Shown one piece after another: positions 1 through 5,533 of a stretch of 11,697 nucleotides of DNA. Source of the DNA: Akkermansia sp. (GTDB lineage: Bacteria > Verrucomicrobiota > Verrucomicrobiia > Verrucomicrobiales > Akkermansiaceae); contig JAFZGH010000223.1 of assembly GCA_017555465.1 (NCBI GenBank), positions 1-11,697 of the forward strand, given 5' to 3'. The notes below the pieces were generated by a model that was not told where the DNA came from, did not search any database, and saw only the letters and a program-made list of their open reading frames with translations. Made by a program: the position numbers and the translations under genes. Within the stretch, counting starts at the first letter, position 1; every line of letters starts with the position of its first letter.

Positions 1-1
1 C

Positions 2-29
2 TTGAATCCGGGGCGTTTTGGTATAGAAT
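2..29 (+). promoter_or_regulatory. Candidate sigma-70-type promoter of serS
   Basis: A -35-like TTGAAT at 2-7 and a -10-like TAGAAT at 24-29 are separated by 16 nt. The serS ATG begins at 39, 9 nt after the -10 box, so the transcript would have almost no 5' leader. No Shine-Dalgarno sequence is visible. An overlapping alternative -10 is TATAGA at 22-27. This rests on hexamer matching only. Confidence 0.4.
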
Positions 30-38
30 AAGCGTGTT

Positions 39-1322
39 ATGCTAGACATTCGTATTGTTCGTGAGAATCCCGAATATGTGAAGGAACGAGTGCGTCTGCG
101 TGGTGGTGACCACTGGATGCTTGTGGATAAGGTGCTTGAGTGTGATGTGAAGCGCCGCAGTGCAGAGACGGAGAAGCAGGCTCTTTCCCAGGAGCGTAAC
201 AGTTCATCCAAGCTTATCGGTCAGATGATGAAGGAAGGCCGCCGCGAGGAGGCTGAGGAGCTCAAGAAGCGCATGAGCGAAGTGGGCGACCGCATCAAGG
301 AGCTTGATGCCGTGGCTTCTGCCGCTGCTGAGGAGCAGGAAGCCCTGCTGCTTTCCATTCCCAATATGCCGCATGACGGCGCGCCCGTGGGTGAGGATGA
401 ATCCGCCAACCCCGAGCTTCGCGTGTGGGGGGCCAAGCCTGAAATTGCCGAGCCCAAGGACCACGTGGAGCTTGGCACCAGCCTGGGGCTGCTGAATTTT
501 GAGGACTCCGCCCGCATTTCCGGCTCCGGTTTCATTGTATACCGTGGCAAGGGTGCCCGCCTGGAGCGCGCGCTCATCAATTTCCTGCTCGATACGCAGA
601 CGGGCGAGAACGGCTATGAGGAAGTGGGCGTTCCCTTCATCGTGAAGCGTGAGTGCATGTACGGCACGGGCCAGCTGCCCAAGTTTGAGGAAGATATGTA
701 CGGGCTGGAAGAGAACAGCATGTTCCTTGTGCCCACGGCCGAAGTGCCGGTCACGAACCTGTGCCGTGACCAGATTTTCAAGGATGCCGACCTGCCTATC
801 AAGATGACGGCCTACACTCCCTGCTTCCGCCGCGAGGCTGGTTCTGCCGGCCGCGAGAACAAGGGCATGATTCGTGTGCACCAGTTCGATAAGGTGGAAC
901 TGGTGGAAATCTGCCGCCCGGAGGAAGGCTTTGCAGAGCTGGAGAAGCTGACCAGCCACGCCGAAAGCATCCTGCAGAAACTCGGTCTGCACTACCGTGT
1001 GATTGAGCTTTGCACGGGTGATGTTGGCTTCTCCTCTGCCAAGACTTACGATATCGAGGTGTGGGCTCCCGGTCAGGGCAAGTATCTGGAGGTTTCCAGC
1101 TGCTCTTGCTTCACTGATTACCAGGCCCGCCGCATGAAGCTGCGTTACAAGGATGCCGAGGGTAAGATTCGCACGCCGTACACCCTGAACGGTTCCGGTA
1201 CAGCTCTGCCGCGCCTTTTCGTGGCTCTGCTGGAGCAGTGCCAGCAGCCTGACGGCTCGGTGAAGATTCCTGCTGCTCTCGTCCCCTATTTCGGGGCAGA
1301 GAGCATTACCCCGAACGCCTGA
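39..1322 (+). CDS. serS: Serine--tRNA ligase
   Basis: A cytoplasmic class II aminoacyl-tRNA synthetase that charges tRNA(Ser) and tRNA(Sec) with serine. At 427 aa it is the usual family length. The N-terminus (LDIRIVRENPEYV) is typical, and residues about 30-105 form the charged heptad-rich arm that grips the tRNA long variable arm. The catalytic domain shows the TAEVPVTN segment, motif 2 with FRREAGSAGRENKG (R264, R265, E266) followed by IRVHQFDKVEL, the SSCSCFTDYQARRM segment, and motif 3 with NGSGTALPR (N384 to R392). The ATG at 39 fits the family N-terminus. The gene stands alone, with a promoter just upstream and a hairpin just downstream, so it is probably monocistronic. Nothing essential is missing. 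Confidence 0.97.
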   Translation: MLDIRIVRENPEYVKERVRLRGGDHWMLVDKVLECDVKRRSAETEKQALSQERNSSSKLIGQMMKEGRREEAEELKKRMSEVGDRIKELDAVASAAAEEQEALLLSIPNMPHDGAPVGEDESANPELRVWGAKPEIAEPKDHVELGTSLGLLNFEDSARISGSGFIVYRGKGARLERALINFLLDTQTGENGYEEVGVPFIVKRECMYGTGQLPKFEEDMYGLEENSMFLVPTAEVPVTNLCRDQIFKDADLPIKMTAYTPCFRREAGSAGRENKGMIRVHQFDKVELVEICRPEEGFAELEKLTSHAESILQKLGLHYRVIELCTGDVGFSSAKTYDIEVWAPGQGKYLEVSSCSCFTDYQARRMKLRYKDAEGKIRTPYTLNGSGTALPRLFVALLEQCQQPDGSVKIPAALVPYFGAESITPNA

Positions 1323-1330
1323 TTCACTTT

Positions 1331-1372
1331 ACCAGCCCCTGGCATCGGCTGGGGGCTGGTTCTCCCTCCCTC
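1331..1372 (+). terminator. Hairpin terminator after serS
   Basis: ACCAGCCCC at 1331-1339 pairs perfectly with GGGGCTGGT at 1352-1360 around a 12-nt loop. The tract that follows is pyrimidine-rich (TCTCCCTCCCTCT) rather than a clean T-run, so termination may be leaky. It starts 8 nt after the serS stop codon. Confidence 0.6.
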
Positions 1373-1397
1373 TCAAACTTACACCCGAAACTGACTT

Positions 1398-2072
1398 ATG
1401 CGCGAAATGATCGTTATCATGGGGCCGATGTTCTGGCTCATTCTCTTCTTTGCCACGCTGGCGCTGGCCGTGCTGGCAGAGCGTTTGTTCTATTTCCACC
1501 GTATCAATATCAACTCGGGTGATTTCCTGCGCGGCCTTTCTGCGCTGCTGCGCTCCGGCCAGTACGATGAATGCCTGCACGAAGCCCGCCAGCTGCCCGG
1601 CCCCATGGCCCGCGTGGTGGAGGCGGTGCTGAGCCGTCCTCGCCTTTCCCGCCACGAGCTGCGTGAGATTGCGCTGGAGGCCAGTGAGGTGGAAGTATAC
1701 CGCATTGAGCGCAACGTGCGCACGCTGCTGGTGTGTGCCACGGTGATGCCGCTGCTGGGCGTGCTGGGTACCCTGCTGGCACTGGTGCATTTTTACGAGC
1801 AGCCAGGCGTGACAGATGGCGCAGCCGCTGCTCCGCAGGTGGCGGAGACGCTTCAGCAGGCTCTTCTGTTGTCTGCTTCCGGCATCGCTCTGGCGATACC
1901 GACCTATCTTTTCTATATGTACCTGGCCTCCCGCGCCCGCAAGCTTATCAACAGTGTGGAGCGCGCCGGCCTGGAATGTGTGCACATCATTGCCGATGCC
2001 CGCGAGGAGGCGCAGGAGGAGGTCTCTGCTCCTGCCGCACCTGTGGCTGCTGACCAGCCGGAGGCGAAGTAA
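1398..2072 (+). CDS. MotA/TolQ/ExbB-family proton channel protein
   Basis: An inner-membrane subunit of the family that couples proton flow to envelope work (ExbB, TolQ). It has 224 aa. Three membrane segments are visible: about 5-27, about 108-128 with the family signature PLLGVLGT (T125 aligns with a channel threonine of ExbB/TolQ), and about 155-178 (LLLSASGIALAIPTYLFYMYL), where the second channel threonine is replaced by S159. A cytoplasmic loop lies between segments 1 and 2, and the tail is Ala/Glu-rich. It heads a four-gene operon and is followed 35 nt later by an ExbD-like gene, as usual for this pair. No clear ribosome binding site precedes the ATG. The family is secure. Whether it is Tol-like or Exb-like cannot be decided here, so no symbol is given. 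Confidence 0.88.
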   Translation: MREMIVIMGPMFWLILFFATLALAVLAERLFYFHRININSGDFLRGLSALLRSGQYDECLHEARQLPGPMARVVEAVLSRPRLSRHELREIALEASEVEVYRIERNVRTLLVCATVMPLLGVLGTLLALVHFYEQPGVTDGAAAAPQVAETLQQALLLSASGIALAIPTYLFYMYLASRARKLINSVERAGLECVHIIADAREEAQEEVSAPAAPVAADQPEAK

Positions 2073-2107
2073 GATAAGTAAACATCGAACCGCGTGTATT
2101 TCCGACC

Positions 2108-2539
2108 ATGCGCCGCGTCCGTTCCAGCCTGAAAAACGGTGGTTTTCCCATTCTGGTGATAGCACTGGTCAATCTTTTTCTGGTGCTCTGCGTCTGCGTG
2201 CTGTTGTCCAATCACCTGGTGCCGCGTTTCGGTTACTCGGTGCAGCCGCAGGAATCGCACTTCGTTATCGGGGCATACGACCGCGACAATACGCACATCG
2301 TTTCAGTGGCGCCGGGGGATACCCCGCGCCTGTATGTGGGCTCTGAGCTGGTGCGCGATGGGTATGCCGGTTTTGAAAAGCACCTGAGCAGCTGGGATGC
2401 CCCTAATCCTTCGCGTATTTCCGTTATCCTGGTGCTGGATAAGGCTGTTTCGGCGGGTGTGGTTCACCAGCTCACAGATATGATTCTCAGACATGGGTTT
2501 ACCTGCAGCTATGCAGGGGTGCCTGCTCTCGATAAATGA
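2108..2539 (+). CDS. ExbD/TolR-like membrane protein lacking the membrane Asp
   Basis: A 143-aa protein with the ExbD/TolR layout: a short basic cytoplasmic N-terminus (MRRVRSSLKNGG), one membrane helix at about 14-34, and a periplasmic domain. The C-terminal part (SVILVLDKAVSAGVVHQLTDMILRHGFT) matches the ExbD pattern of a strand with 'DK', a helix, then 'GF'. Position directly after the ExbB/TolQ-like gene supports the call. It is odd in one respect: ExbD and TolR carry an essential membrane aspartate (typically PLVD), while here the segment reads ALVN with N22 (AAT at 2171-2173), and no other acidic residue lies in the helix. It may be a non-conducting or mechanistically altered homologue. 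The 4-nt ATGA overlap with the next gene implies translational coupling. Confidence 0.75.
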   Translation: MRRVRSSLKNGGFPILVIALVNLFLVLCVCVLLSNHLVPRFGYSVQPQESHFVIGAYDRDNTHIVSVAPGDTPRLYVGSELVRDGYAGFEKHLSSWDAPNPSRISVILVLDKAVSAGVVHQLTDMILRHGFTCSYAGVPALDK

Positions 2540-3060
2540 AGAATAAGGAACACAGCCTGCTTTACCACACCATGCACAGCCGCCCCATGCCGGGGTGTCT
2601 GCCGTTGTTTTTTGTGCTGGCGCTTATCGTGGTGGGGGGCATCATCTGGTTTGCTCCTGTCAGTATGCCGGAGCGCGTGCGTCCCGAAGGTGTGGGCCGC
2701 GTGAGCGTGAAGGACGGCAACCTGATTCATTTTATTGTAAAGCGCCAGAGCCCGCTGCCTCTGCATATGCCGCTGCATGCGGACCCCGAGTTCCGTGAAG
2801 ACGTGGATGCTGCTGCCATGCCCTTGCTGCGTCCTGCGCGGCTGGAACCGCTGCCGCCGCAGCCTTTGTTCCAATCGGCTGCGGATTCGGTTGTATTGAG
2901 TGCGGAAAAACTGTTGGCGTTGCCAGGCGAGACTGTCGCGGAGCCTGAGCCTGCGCTTCCGGCTGCCGCCCAGCCCGTGCTTGAAACCGTGGAGCCTGTT
3001 TTCCACCCAGGCGTTGATAAGGTGGCGGAAGAGGACGATAGCGAGGAGGTGCCGTTATGA
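2536..3060 (+). CDS. Single-pass proline-rich envelope protein, unknown function
   Basis: I do not recognise a family. The 174-aa protein has a cytoplasmic N-terminus of about 20 residues, one membrane helix (about 21-40, LPLFFVLALIVVGGIIWF), and a periplasmic region rich in Pro, Ala and Glu (LEPLPPQPLF, EPEPALPAAAQP) that ends in an acidic tail (EEDDSEEVPL). The start overlaps the ExbD-like stop by ATGA, and its own stop overlaps the next gene in the same way. By position and shape (N-terminal anchor plus Pro-rich periplasmic stretch) it sits where TonB or TolA would, but no TonB C-terminal domain (YPxxA or similar) is visible. It could be a TonB/TolA-like linker or a dedicated partner of the upstream complex; this is inference. 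Confidence 0.7.
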   Translation: MKNKEHSLLYHTMHSRPMPGCLPLFFVLALIVVGGIIWFAPVSMPERVRPEGVGRVSVKDGNLIHFIVKRQSPLPLHMPLHADPEFREDVDAAAMPLLRPARLEPLPPQPLFQSAADSVVLSAEKLLALPGETVAEPEPALPAAAQPVLETVEPVFHPGVDKVAEEDDSEEVPL

Positions 3061-3263
3061 TGTTGCCGTCTGAGTTTCTGGCGGCGGTGGTATATGCCGG
3101 GCTGCTGCTCACCATCTGCATTTTTGTGCCCGTGAAGCTGATGGCCAAGTGGCGTCGCATTCGGCGCGCCAAAACGCATATCAGCTGCCGCATCTGTGGC
3201 TTCCGCTTCCTACGCCGCGATGCCGAGGGGACATGCCCCCATTGTCAGTCGCGTAACGGCTGA
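3057..3263 (+). CDS. Small membrane-anchored zinc-ribbon protein
   Basis: A 68-aa protein with a membrane helix at about 7-29, a strongly basic stretch (KWRRIRRAK, 31-39) and a compact zinc ribbon CRIC (C44, C47) followed 12 residues later by CPHC (C60, C63). The positive-inside rule puts the zinc ribbon in the cytoplasm. The start ATG overlaps the preceding stop (ATGA); a second in-frame ATG follows immediately at 3060. It is the last gene of the operon. No named family is recognised. The zinc ribbon may bind a cytoplasmic partner or sense metal or redox state, but nothing here proves a function. Confidence 0.7.
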   Translation: MMLPSEFLAAVVYAGLLLTICIFVPVKLMAKWRRIRRAKTHISCRICGFRFLRRDAEGTCPHCQSRNG

Positions 3264-3300
3264 GTCCCGGGCGTAATGGCCCACCGCCGGACGGATGTTT

Positions 3301-4089
3301 TCAGCTCAAATTGCGCTCTACCATGGCGTATGCGCTGTGGTTGTGGATGGATTCAAAGTTTTCGGCTTCCACGCGATACCAGCTGAAAGCATTGTAACGT
3401 TCAGTGGCTACGGCTACGTTGCGCACCAGATCCTCCACAAAGACCGGGTTTTCGTAGGCCCGGTCAGTCACGTATTTCTCATCCGGGCGCTTCAGAATGC
3501 TGTACAGCTGGCAGCTGGCGCAGCCTTCAATTAAATCAATCAAATCTTCAATCCAGACGGCTTGCCCGGAGAAGCGAACCGAGTAGGTGACAATGCCGCG
3601 CTGGTTGTGAGCGCCGTGTTCGCTCATCGCTTTGGAGCAGGGACACAAGGTGGTTACCGGTACTTTAACAGTCAGGGTGAATTGCCCAGGTTTGCCGACT
3701 TCGGCATCAATGACAAAGCGTACCTCGTAATCCATCATGCCCTCCATGCCGGAAACGGGTGCTTTCTTGAGCCGGAAGAAGGGAAATTCCACTTCCACTC
3801 TGGCACGCTGCGCGTGCAATTTGCTCAGCAGGCGGTTAGGCAGGCGCACGGCGCTGCGCACATCCAGATAGCGCTTGTGCTCGTGCAGAGCCTCTACAAA
3901 GCGGCTCATGTGTGTGCCTTTGTATTTTTCCGGTAAATCCACCATGAGCGCCACCGTGGCCACGGTGGACTGGGTGCGCTGCTCCTTGTCGCTCACCACG
4001 ATGGGAAAGCGCACACCACGCACACCCACACGGTCGATGGAAATCTGGCGTGTGTCCAGCTCGTTCTGGGTATCCTTGAGGTCTTGCAT
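3301..4089 (-). CDS. folE2: GTP cyclohydrolase FolE2 (type IB)
   Basis: Converts GTP to 7,8-dihydroneopterin triphosphate, the entry to folate and also to queuosine-type deazapurines. The IB enzyme (COG1469) is unrelated in sequence to zinc-dependent FolE and can work with other metals. The family features seen are DRVGVRGVRFPI near the N-terminus, YKGTHMSRF, TTLCPCSKAMSEHGAHNQRG with the metal-ligand/catalytic cysteine (C149) and following histidines, LVRNVA, and the C-terminal FESIHNHSAYA. I place the start at the ATG at 4089, giving 262 aa. A longer frame opens at 4155, but its extra 22 residues are encoded by a transcription terminator and have no family match. The gene lies downstream of rpsR, beyond that terminator. 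Confidence 0.93.
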   Translation of the reverse strand: MQDLKDTQNELDTRQISIDRVGVRGVRFPIVVSDKEQRTQSTVATVALMVDLPEKYKGTHMSRFVEALHEHKRYLDVRSAVRLPNRLLSKLHAQRARVEVEFPFFRLKKAPVSGMEGMMDYEVRFVIDAEVGKPGQFTLTVKVPVTTLCPCSKAMSEHGAHNQRGIVTYSVRFSGQAVWIEDLIDLIEGCASCQLYSILKRPDEKYVTDRAYENPVFVEDLVRNVAVATERYNAFSWYRVEAENFESIHNHSAYAMVERNLS

Positions 4090-4116
4090 GGCGCGGCGCG
4101 GGGCAGGGGAATTCTT

Positions 4117-4163
4117 TGAAAAATACCGAGGGGGCTTGCAGGCCGAAGCGTACAAGCCCCCTT
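4117..4163 (-). terminator. Strong intrinsic terminator after rpsR
   Basis: Read on the minus strand, GGGGGCTTG (4161-4153) pairs perfectly with CAAGCCCCC (4138-4130) around a 14-nt loop. TCGGTA and then a T-run (TTTTT at 4123-4119) follow. It sits between the rpsR stop (4206) and the folE2 start (4089), so it closes the dksA-rpmG-rpsR transcript. folE2 would need readthrough or its own promoter. Confidence 0.85.
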
Positions 4164-4205
4164 CTCGTAATCAACGACAATCTGCCGTCGAGAACTCCTC
4201 CTGGG

Positions 4206-4451
4206 TCAGGGGAGCAGGTTCACGGCACGAGCACGGCGGATTTCGCGCGTGATCTTGCGGTGCATCTTGGCGGACACGCCCGTGACGCGGCGGGGAAGAA
4301 TCTTGCCGGTCTCGGAGGTGAACTTGGAAAGGAATTCCGGGTTGCACATGTCCACAGCGCCGGCGGGGATGTCGATGCGGCGGCGGGGCATGGTCTTGTT
4401 GCAGGTGCGGAAACGGATACGGCGTTCGACGCTCTTGAATTCGGTCATCAT
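4206..4451 (-). CDS. rpsR: Small ribosomal subunit protein bS18, without CxxC
   Basis: An 81-aa 30S platform protein that binds 16S rRNA together with bS6. The C-terminal half is diagnostic: NPEFLSKF.SETGKILPRRVTGVSAKMHRKITREIRRAR. The N-terminal region has two isolated cysteines (C17, C36) instead of the paired cysteines of zinc-binding S18 forms. Two ATG codons are adjacent (4451 and 4448); the upstream one is used here. The gene follows rpmG by 26 nt with no terminator between, so the two are cotranscribed. No Shine-Dalgarno site is visible. It is not next to rpsF, ssb or rplI, the common location of the housekeeping rpsR. That leaves open whether this is the only copy or a second one. Confidence 0.93.
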   Translation of the reverse strand: MMTEFKSVERRIRFRTCNKTMPRRRIDIPAGAVDMCNPEFLSKFTSETGKILPRRVTGVSAKMHRKITREIRRARAVNLLP

Positions 4452-4477
4452 AATCGTATAGAAGTGCGGTGGGAGGT

Positions 4478-4651
4478 TTAGCGCATCTCGCGGTGCAGAG
4501 TGCGGCGCTTCAGGTAGGGGTTGAACTTAACCTTCTCCAGACGGCCGGGCGTACGCTGGCTCTTCTTGTTGCGGGTGGTCACGTAACGGGAAGGGGTCTT
4601 ACCCTCGGCCTTGGCCTCCGTGCATTCCAGAATGATAATATCTCTAGGCAT
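4478..4651 (-). CDS. rpmG: Large ribosomal subunit protein bL33, Cys-depleted type
   Basis: A 57-aa 50S protein. The match is clear in ECTE..., RYVTTRNKKSQRTPGRLEK and the end KRRTLHRE. Zinc-binding bL33 has two CxxC pairs. Here only C11 of the first pair survives (the second position is A14), and the second pair lies in a stretch reading KFNPYLKRR without cysteine. The protein therefore looks derived from a zinc form that lost its ligands. I chose the ATG at 4651 (MPRDIIILECTE) because the upstream in-frame sequence overlaps the dksA-like gene and has no ribosomal similarity. It has a good promoter of its own and is cotranscribed with rpsR. Confidence 0.93.
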   Translation of the reverse strand: MPRDIIILECTEAKAEGKTPSRYVTTRNKKSQRTPGRLEKVKFNPYLKRRTLHREMR

Positions 4652-4680
4652 AATTGCGAATTGTTGACTTGCGGGCGCAC

Positions 4681-4708
4681 ATTTTACACTATTCGTCGCT
4701 TTCGTCAA
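4681..4708 (-). promoter_or_regulatory. Promoter of rpmG-rpsR, embedded in the end of the dksA-like gene
   Basis: On the minus strand a -35 box TTGACG (4708-4703, 5 of 6 consensus) and a -10 box TAAAAT (4686-4681, 5 of 6) are separated by 16 nt. Transcription would begin near 4674, giving a leader of roughly 23 nt before the rpmG ATG. The -35 lies inside the last codons of the upstream gene and the -10 just past its stop. Confidence 0.6.
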
Positions 4709-5321
4709 GAGAAATCGCATTTTCCATGTCATTTTGTAGGTCAGCATACCCGACATGGTCCTGTTTTTTGGCTCTGTAGTTGGCATAGGAGCCATATTTT
4801 TTCTCATATTCCTCCTGGCATTTTACGGTGAGACGGCAGAAAGGACGCACCTGGAGTCGCTTTTTGGGGATCGGGTCGAGAGAAATTTCACAGATGCCGT
4901 AGGTGCCGCGGCGGATGCGTTCCAGGGCTGCATCAATTTCAAAGAGCTGCTCGCGGTCTTTGTCCAGCAGGCGGATGGTGAGGTCGCGTACCTCGGCTTC
5001 GCTGCCGGCGTCGCCGATATGCTGGCCGGAGGAAGAGGAAACATTGGATGCACCGCTGCGCAGGTGGTCGCGGGTCACGTTCTGCATGTTGGGCAGCATT
5101 TCATCGCGCAGATTCAGGAGCGCCTGCTTCTGTTCCTCCAGGAACTTGGGCCATTCGGGGTCAGCTTTCAGAAGGGCAAGGGTTTCCTTGAGCTTCTTTA
5201 CGCGGGCTTTTTCCTCGGCGGTCAGTGTTTCACGCACCGGGGCTTTTGCGGCGGCTTCGGGAGCTTTTGCGGCTTCTTTTTTCTTTGTTTCCTTGCTTGT
5301 GGTCTTTTTGGTTGTTGCCAT
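4689..5321 (-). CDS. DksA/TraR-family protein with degenerate zinc finger and basic tail
   Basis: DksA-family proteins enter the RNA polymerase secondary channel and tune promoters with ppGpp. This 210-aa protein has a Lys/Ala-rich low-complexity N-terminus (1-30), a predicted coiled-coil region (about 32-135), and the DksA C-terminal signature RRGTYGICEISLDPIPKKRL followed by RPF. The canonical CxxC-17-CxxC finger is kept in spacing but reads CxxS-17-TxxC (C144, S147, T165, C168), with one extra cysteine at 162; two of the four ligands are gone. The start at 5321 (MATTKKTT) gives the natural N-terminus. A frame open to 5438 adds residues encoded by AT-rich intergenic DNA and is rejected. The basic tail is reminiscent of nucleic-acid-binding tails. 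No terminator separates it from rpmG. Confidence 0.82.
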   Translation of the reverse strand: MATTKKTTSKETKKKEAAKAPEAAAKAPVRETLTAEEKARVKKLKETLALLKADPEWPKFLEEQKQALLNLRDEMLPNMQNVTRDHLRSGASNVSSSSGQHIGDAGSEAEVRDLTIRLLDKDREQLFEIDAALERIRRGTYGICEISLDPIPKKRLQVRPFCRLTVKCQEEYEKKYGSYANYRAKKQDHVGYADLQNDMENAISLDESDE

Positions 5322-5429
5322 AATGGTCTCTTGCGTCAGTTGCTTGAATCCGTCGCCGCTGCATGCGGCATATATGATTTTTCTGCTACTATCATATGTT
5401 GGGAAAAAATTCAAGAAAAATCTGCTAAT

Positions 5430-5460
5430 AGGTAGCATAATTCTGAGAATTATGCTACCT
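5430..5460. repeat. Perfect 31-nt palindrome between divergent genes
   Basis: AGGTAGCATAATTCT at 5430-5444 is the exact reverse complement of AGAATTATGCTACCT at 5446-5460, with a single G at 5445 as centre. The inner 15 nt form a 7-1-7 inverted repeat, the symmetry used by Fur-family regulators (Fur, Zur, PerR). It lies about 110 nt upstream of the dksA-like start and about 75 nt upstream of malQ. As RNA it would be a very stable hairpin; on the minus strand a T-run (5420-5416) follows 9 nt later, so an attenuator or terminator role is the alternative. Confidence 0.8.
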
Positions 5461-5497
5461 GATATGAAAAATCAGCGGAGCAAGGAGTTCTTTCGCG

Positions 5498-5526
5498 TTG
5501 CGTGCGGCAGAGGCCTCTGATATGAT
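5498..5526 (+). promoter_or_regulatory. Candidate malQ promoter with operator-like palindrome in the spacer
   Basis: A -35-like TTGCGT at 5498-5503 and a -10 TATGAT at 5521-5526 (5 of 6) are exactly 17 nt apart. The ATG of malQ follows the -10 by only 7 nt, implying a leaderless transcript. The spacer holds a perfect 12-nt palindrome, CAGAGGCCTCTG, at 5508-5519, well placed to be a regulator site. Confidence 0.45.
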
Positions 5527-5533
5527 GTGACAA

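Noticed and set aside
204..992. Long minus-strand reading frame opposite serS
   Set aside because: It lies wholly within serS, has low-complexity composition with no recognisable domain, and arises from GC-rich codon bias on the opposite strand.
1329..2165. 278-codon minus-strand reading frame opposite the ExbB-like gene
   Set aside because: It covers a well-supported TolQ/ExbB gene, runs through the serS terminator and has no recognisable domain.
3264..3300. Possible terminator between the zinc-ribbon gene and folE2
   Set aside because: Only a 4-bp GGGC/GCCC stem is present with no following T-run, which is too weak to call.
3951..3968. 18-nt perfect palindrome inside folE2
   Set aside because: It encodes the repetitive residues T-V-A-T-V in the middle of a conserved gene, so the symmetry is explained by coding for ACC/GTG/GCC-type codons.
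5391..5419. Minus-strand promoter for the dksA-like gene using TATGAT at 5396-5391
   Set aside because: The -10 is good but no acceptable -35 lies at 16-18 nt; the nearby TTGAAT is only 12 nt away. It is too weak to list as a feature.
4755..5435. Plus-strand hydrophobic-looking reading frame opposite the dksA-like gene
   Set aside because: The Phe/Leu/Gly richness is the complement of Lys/Glu/Ala codons in the real gene, and there is no plausible start region or family match.
5322..5438. N-terminal extension of the DksA-like protein to 5438
   Set aside because: The extra 39 residues come from AT-rich intergenic DNA and reach into the 31-nt palindrome; MATTKKTT at 5321 is the natural start.
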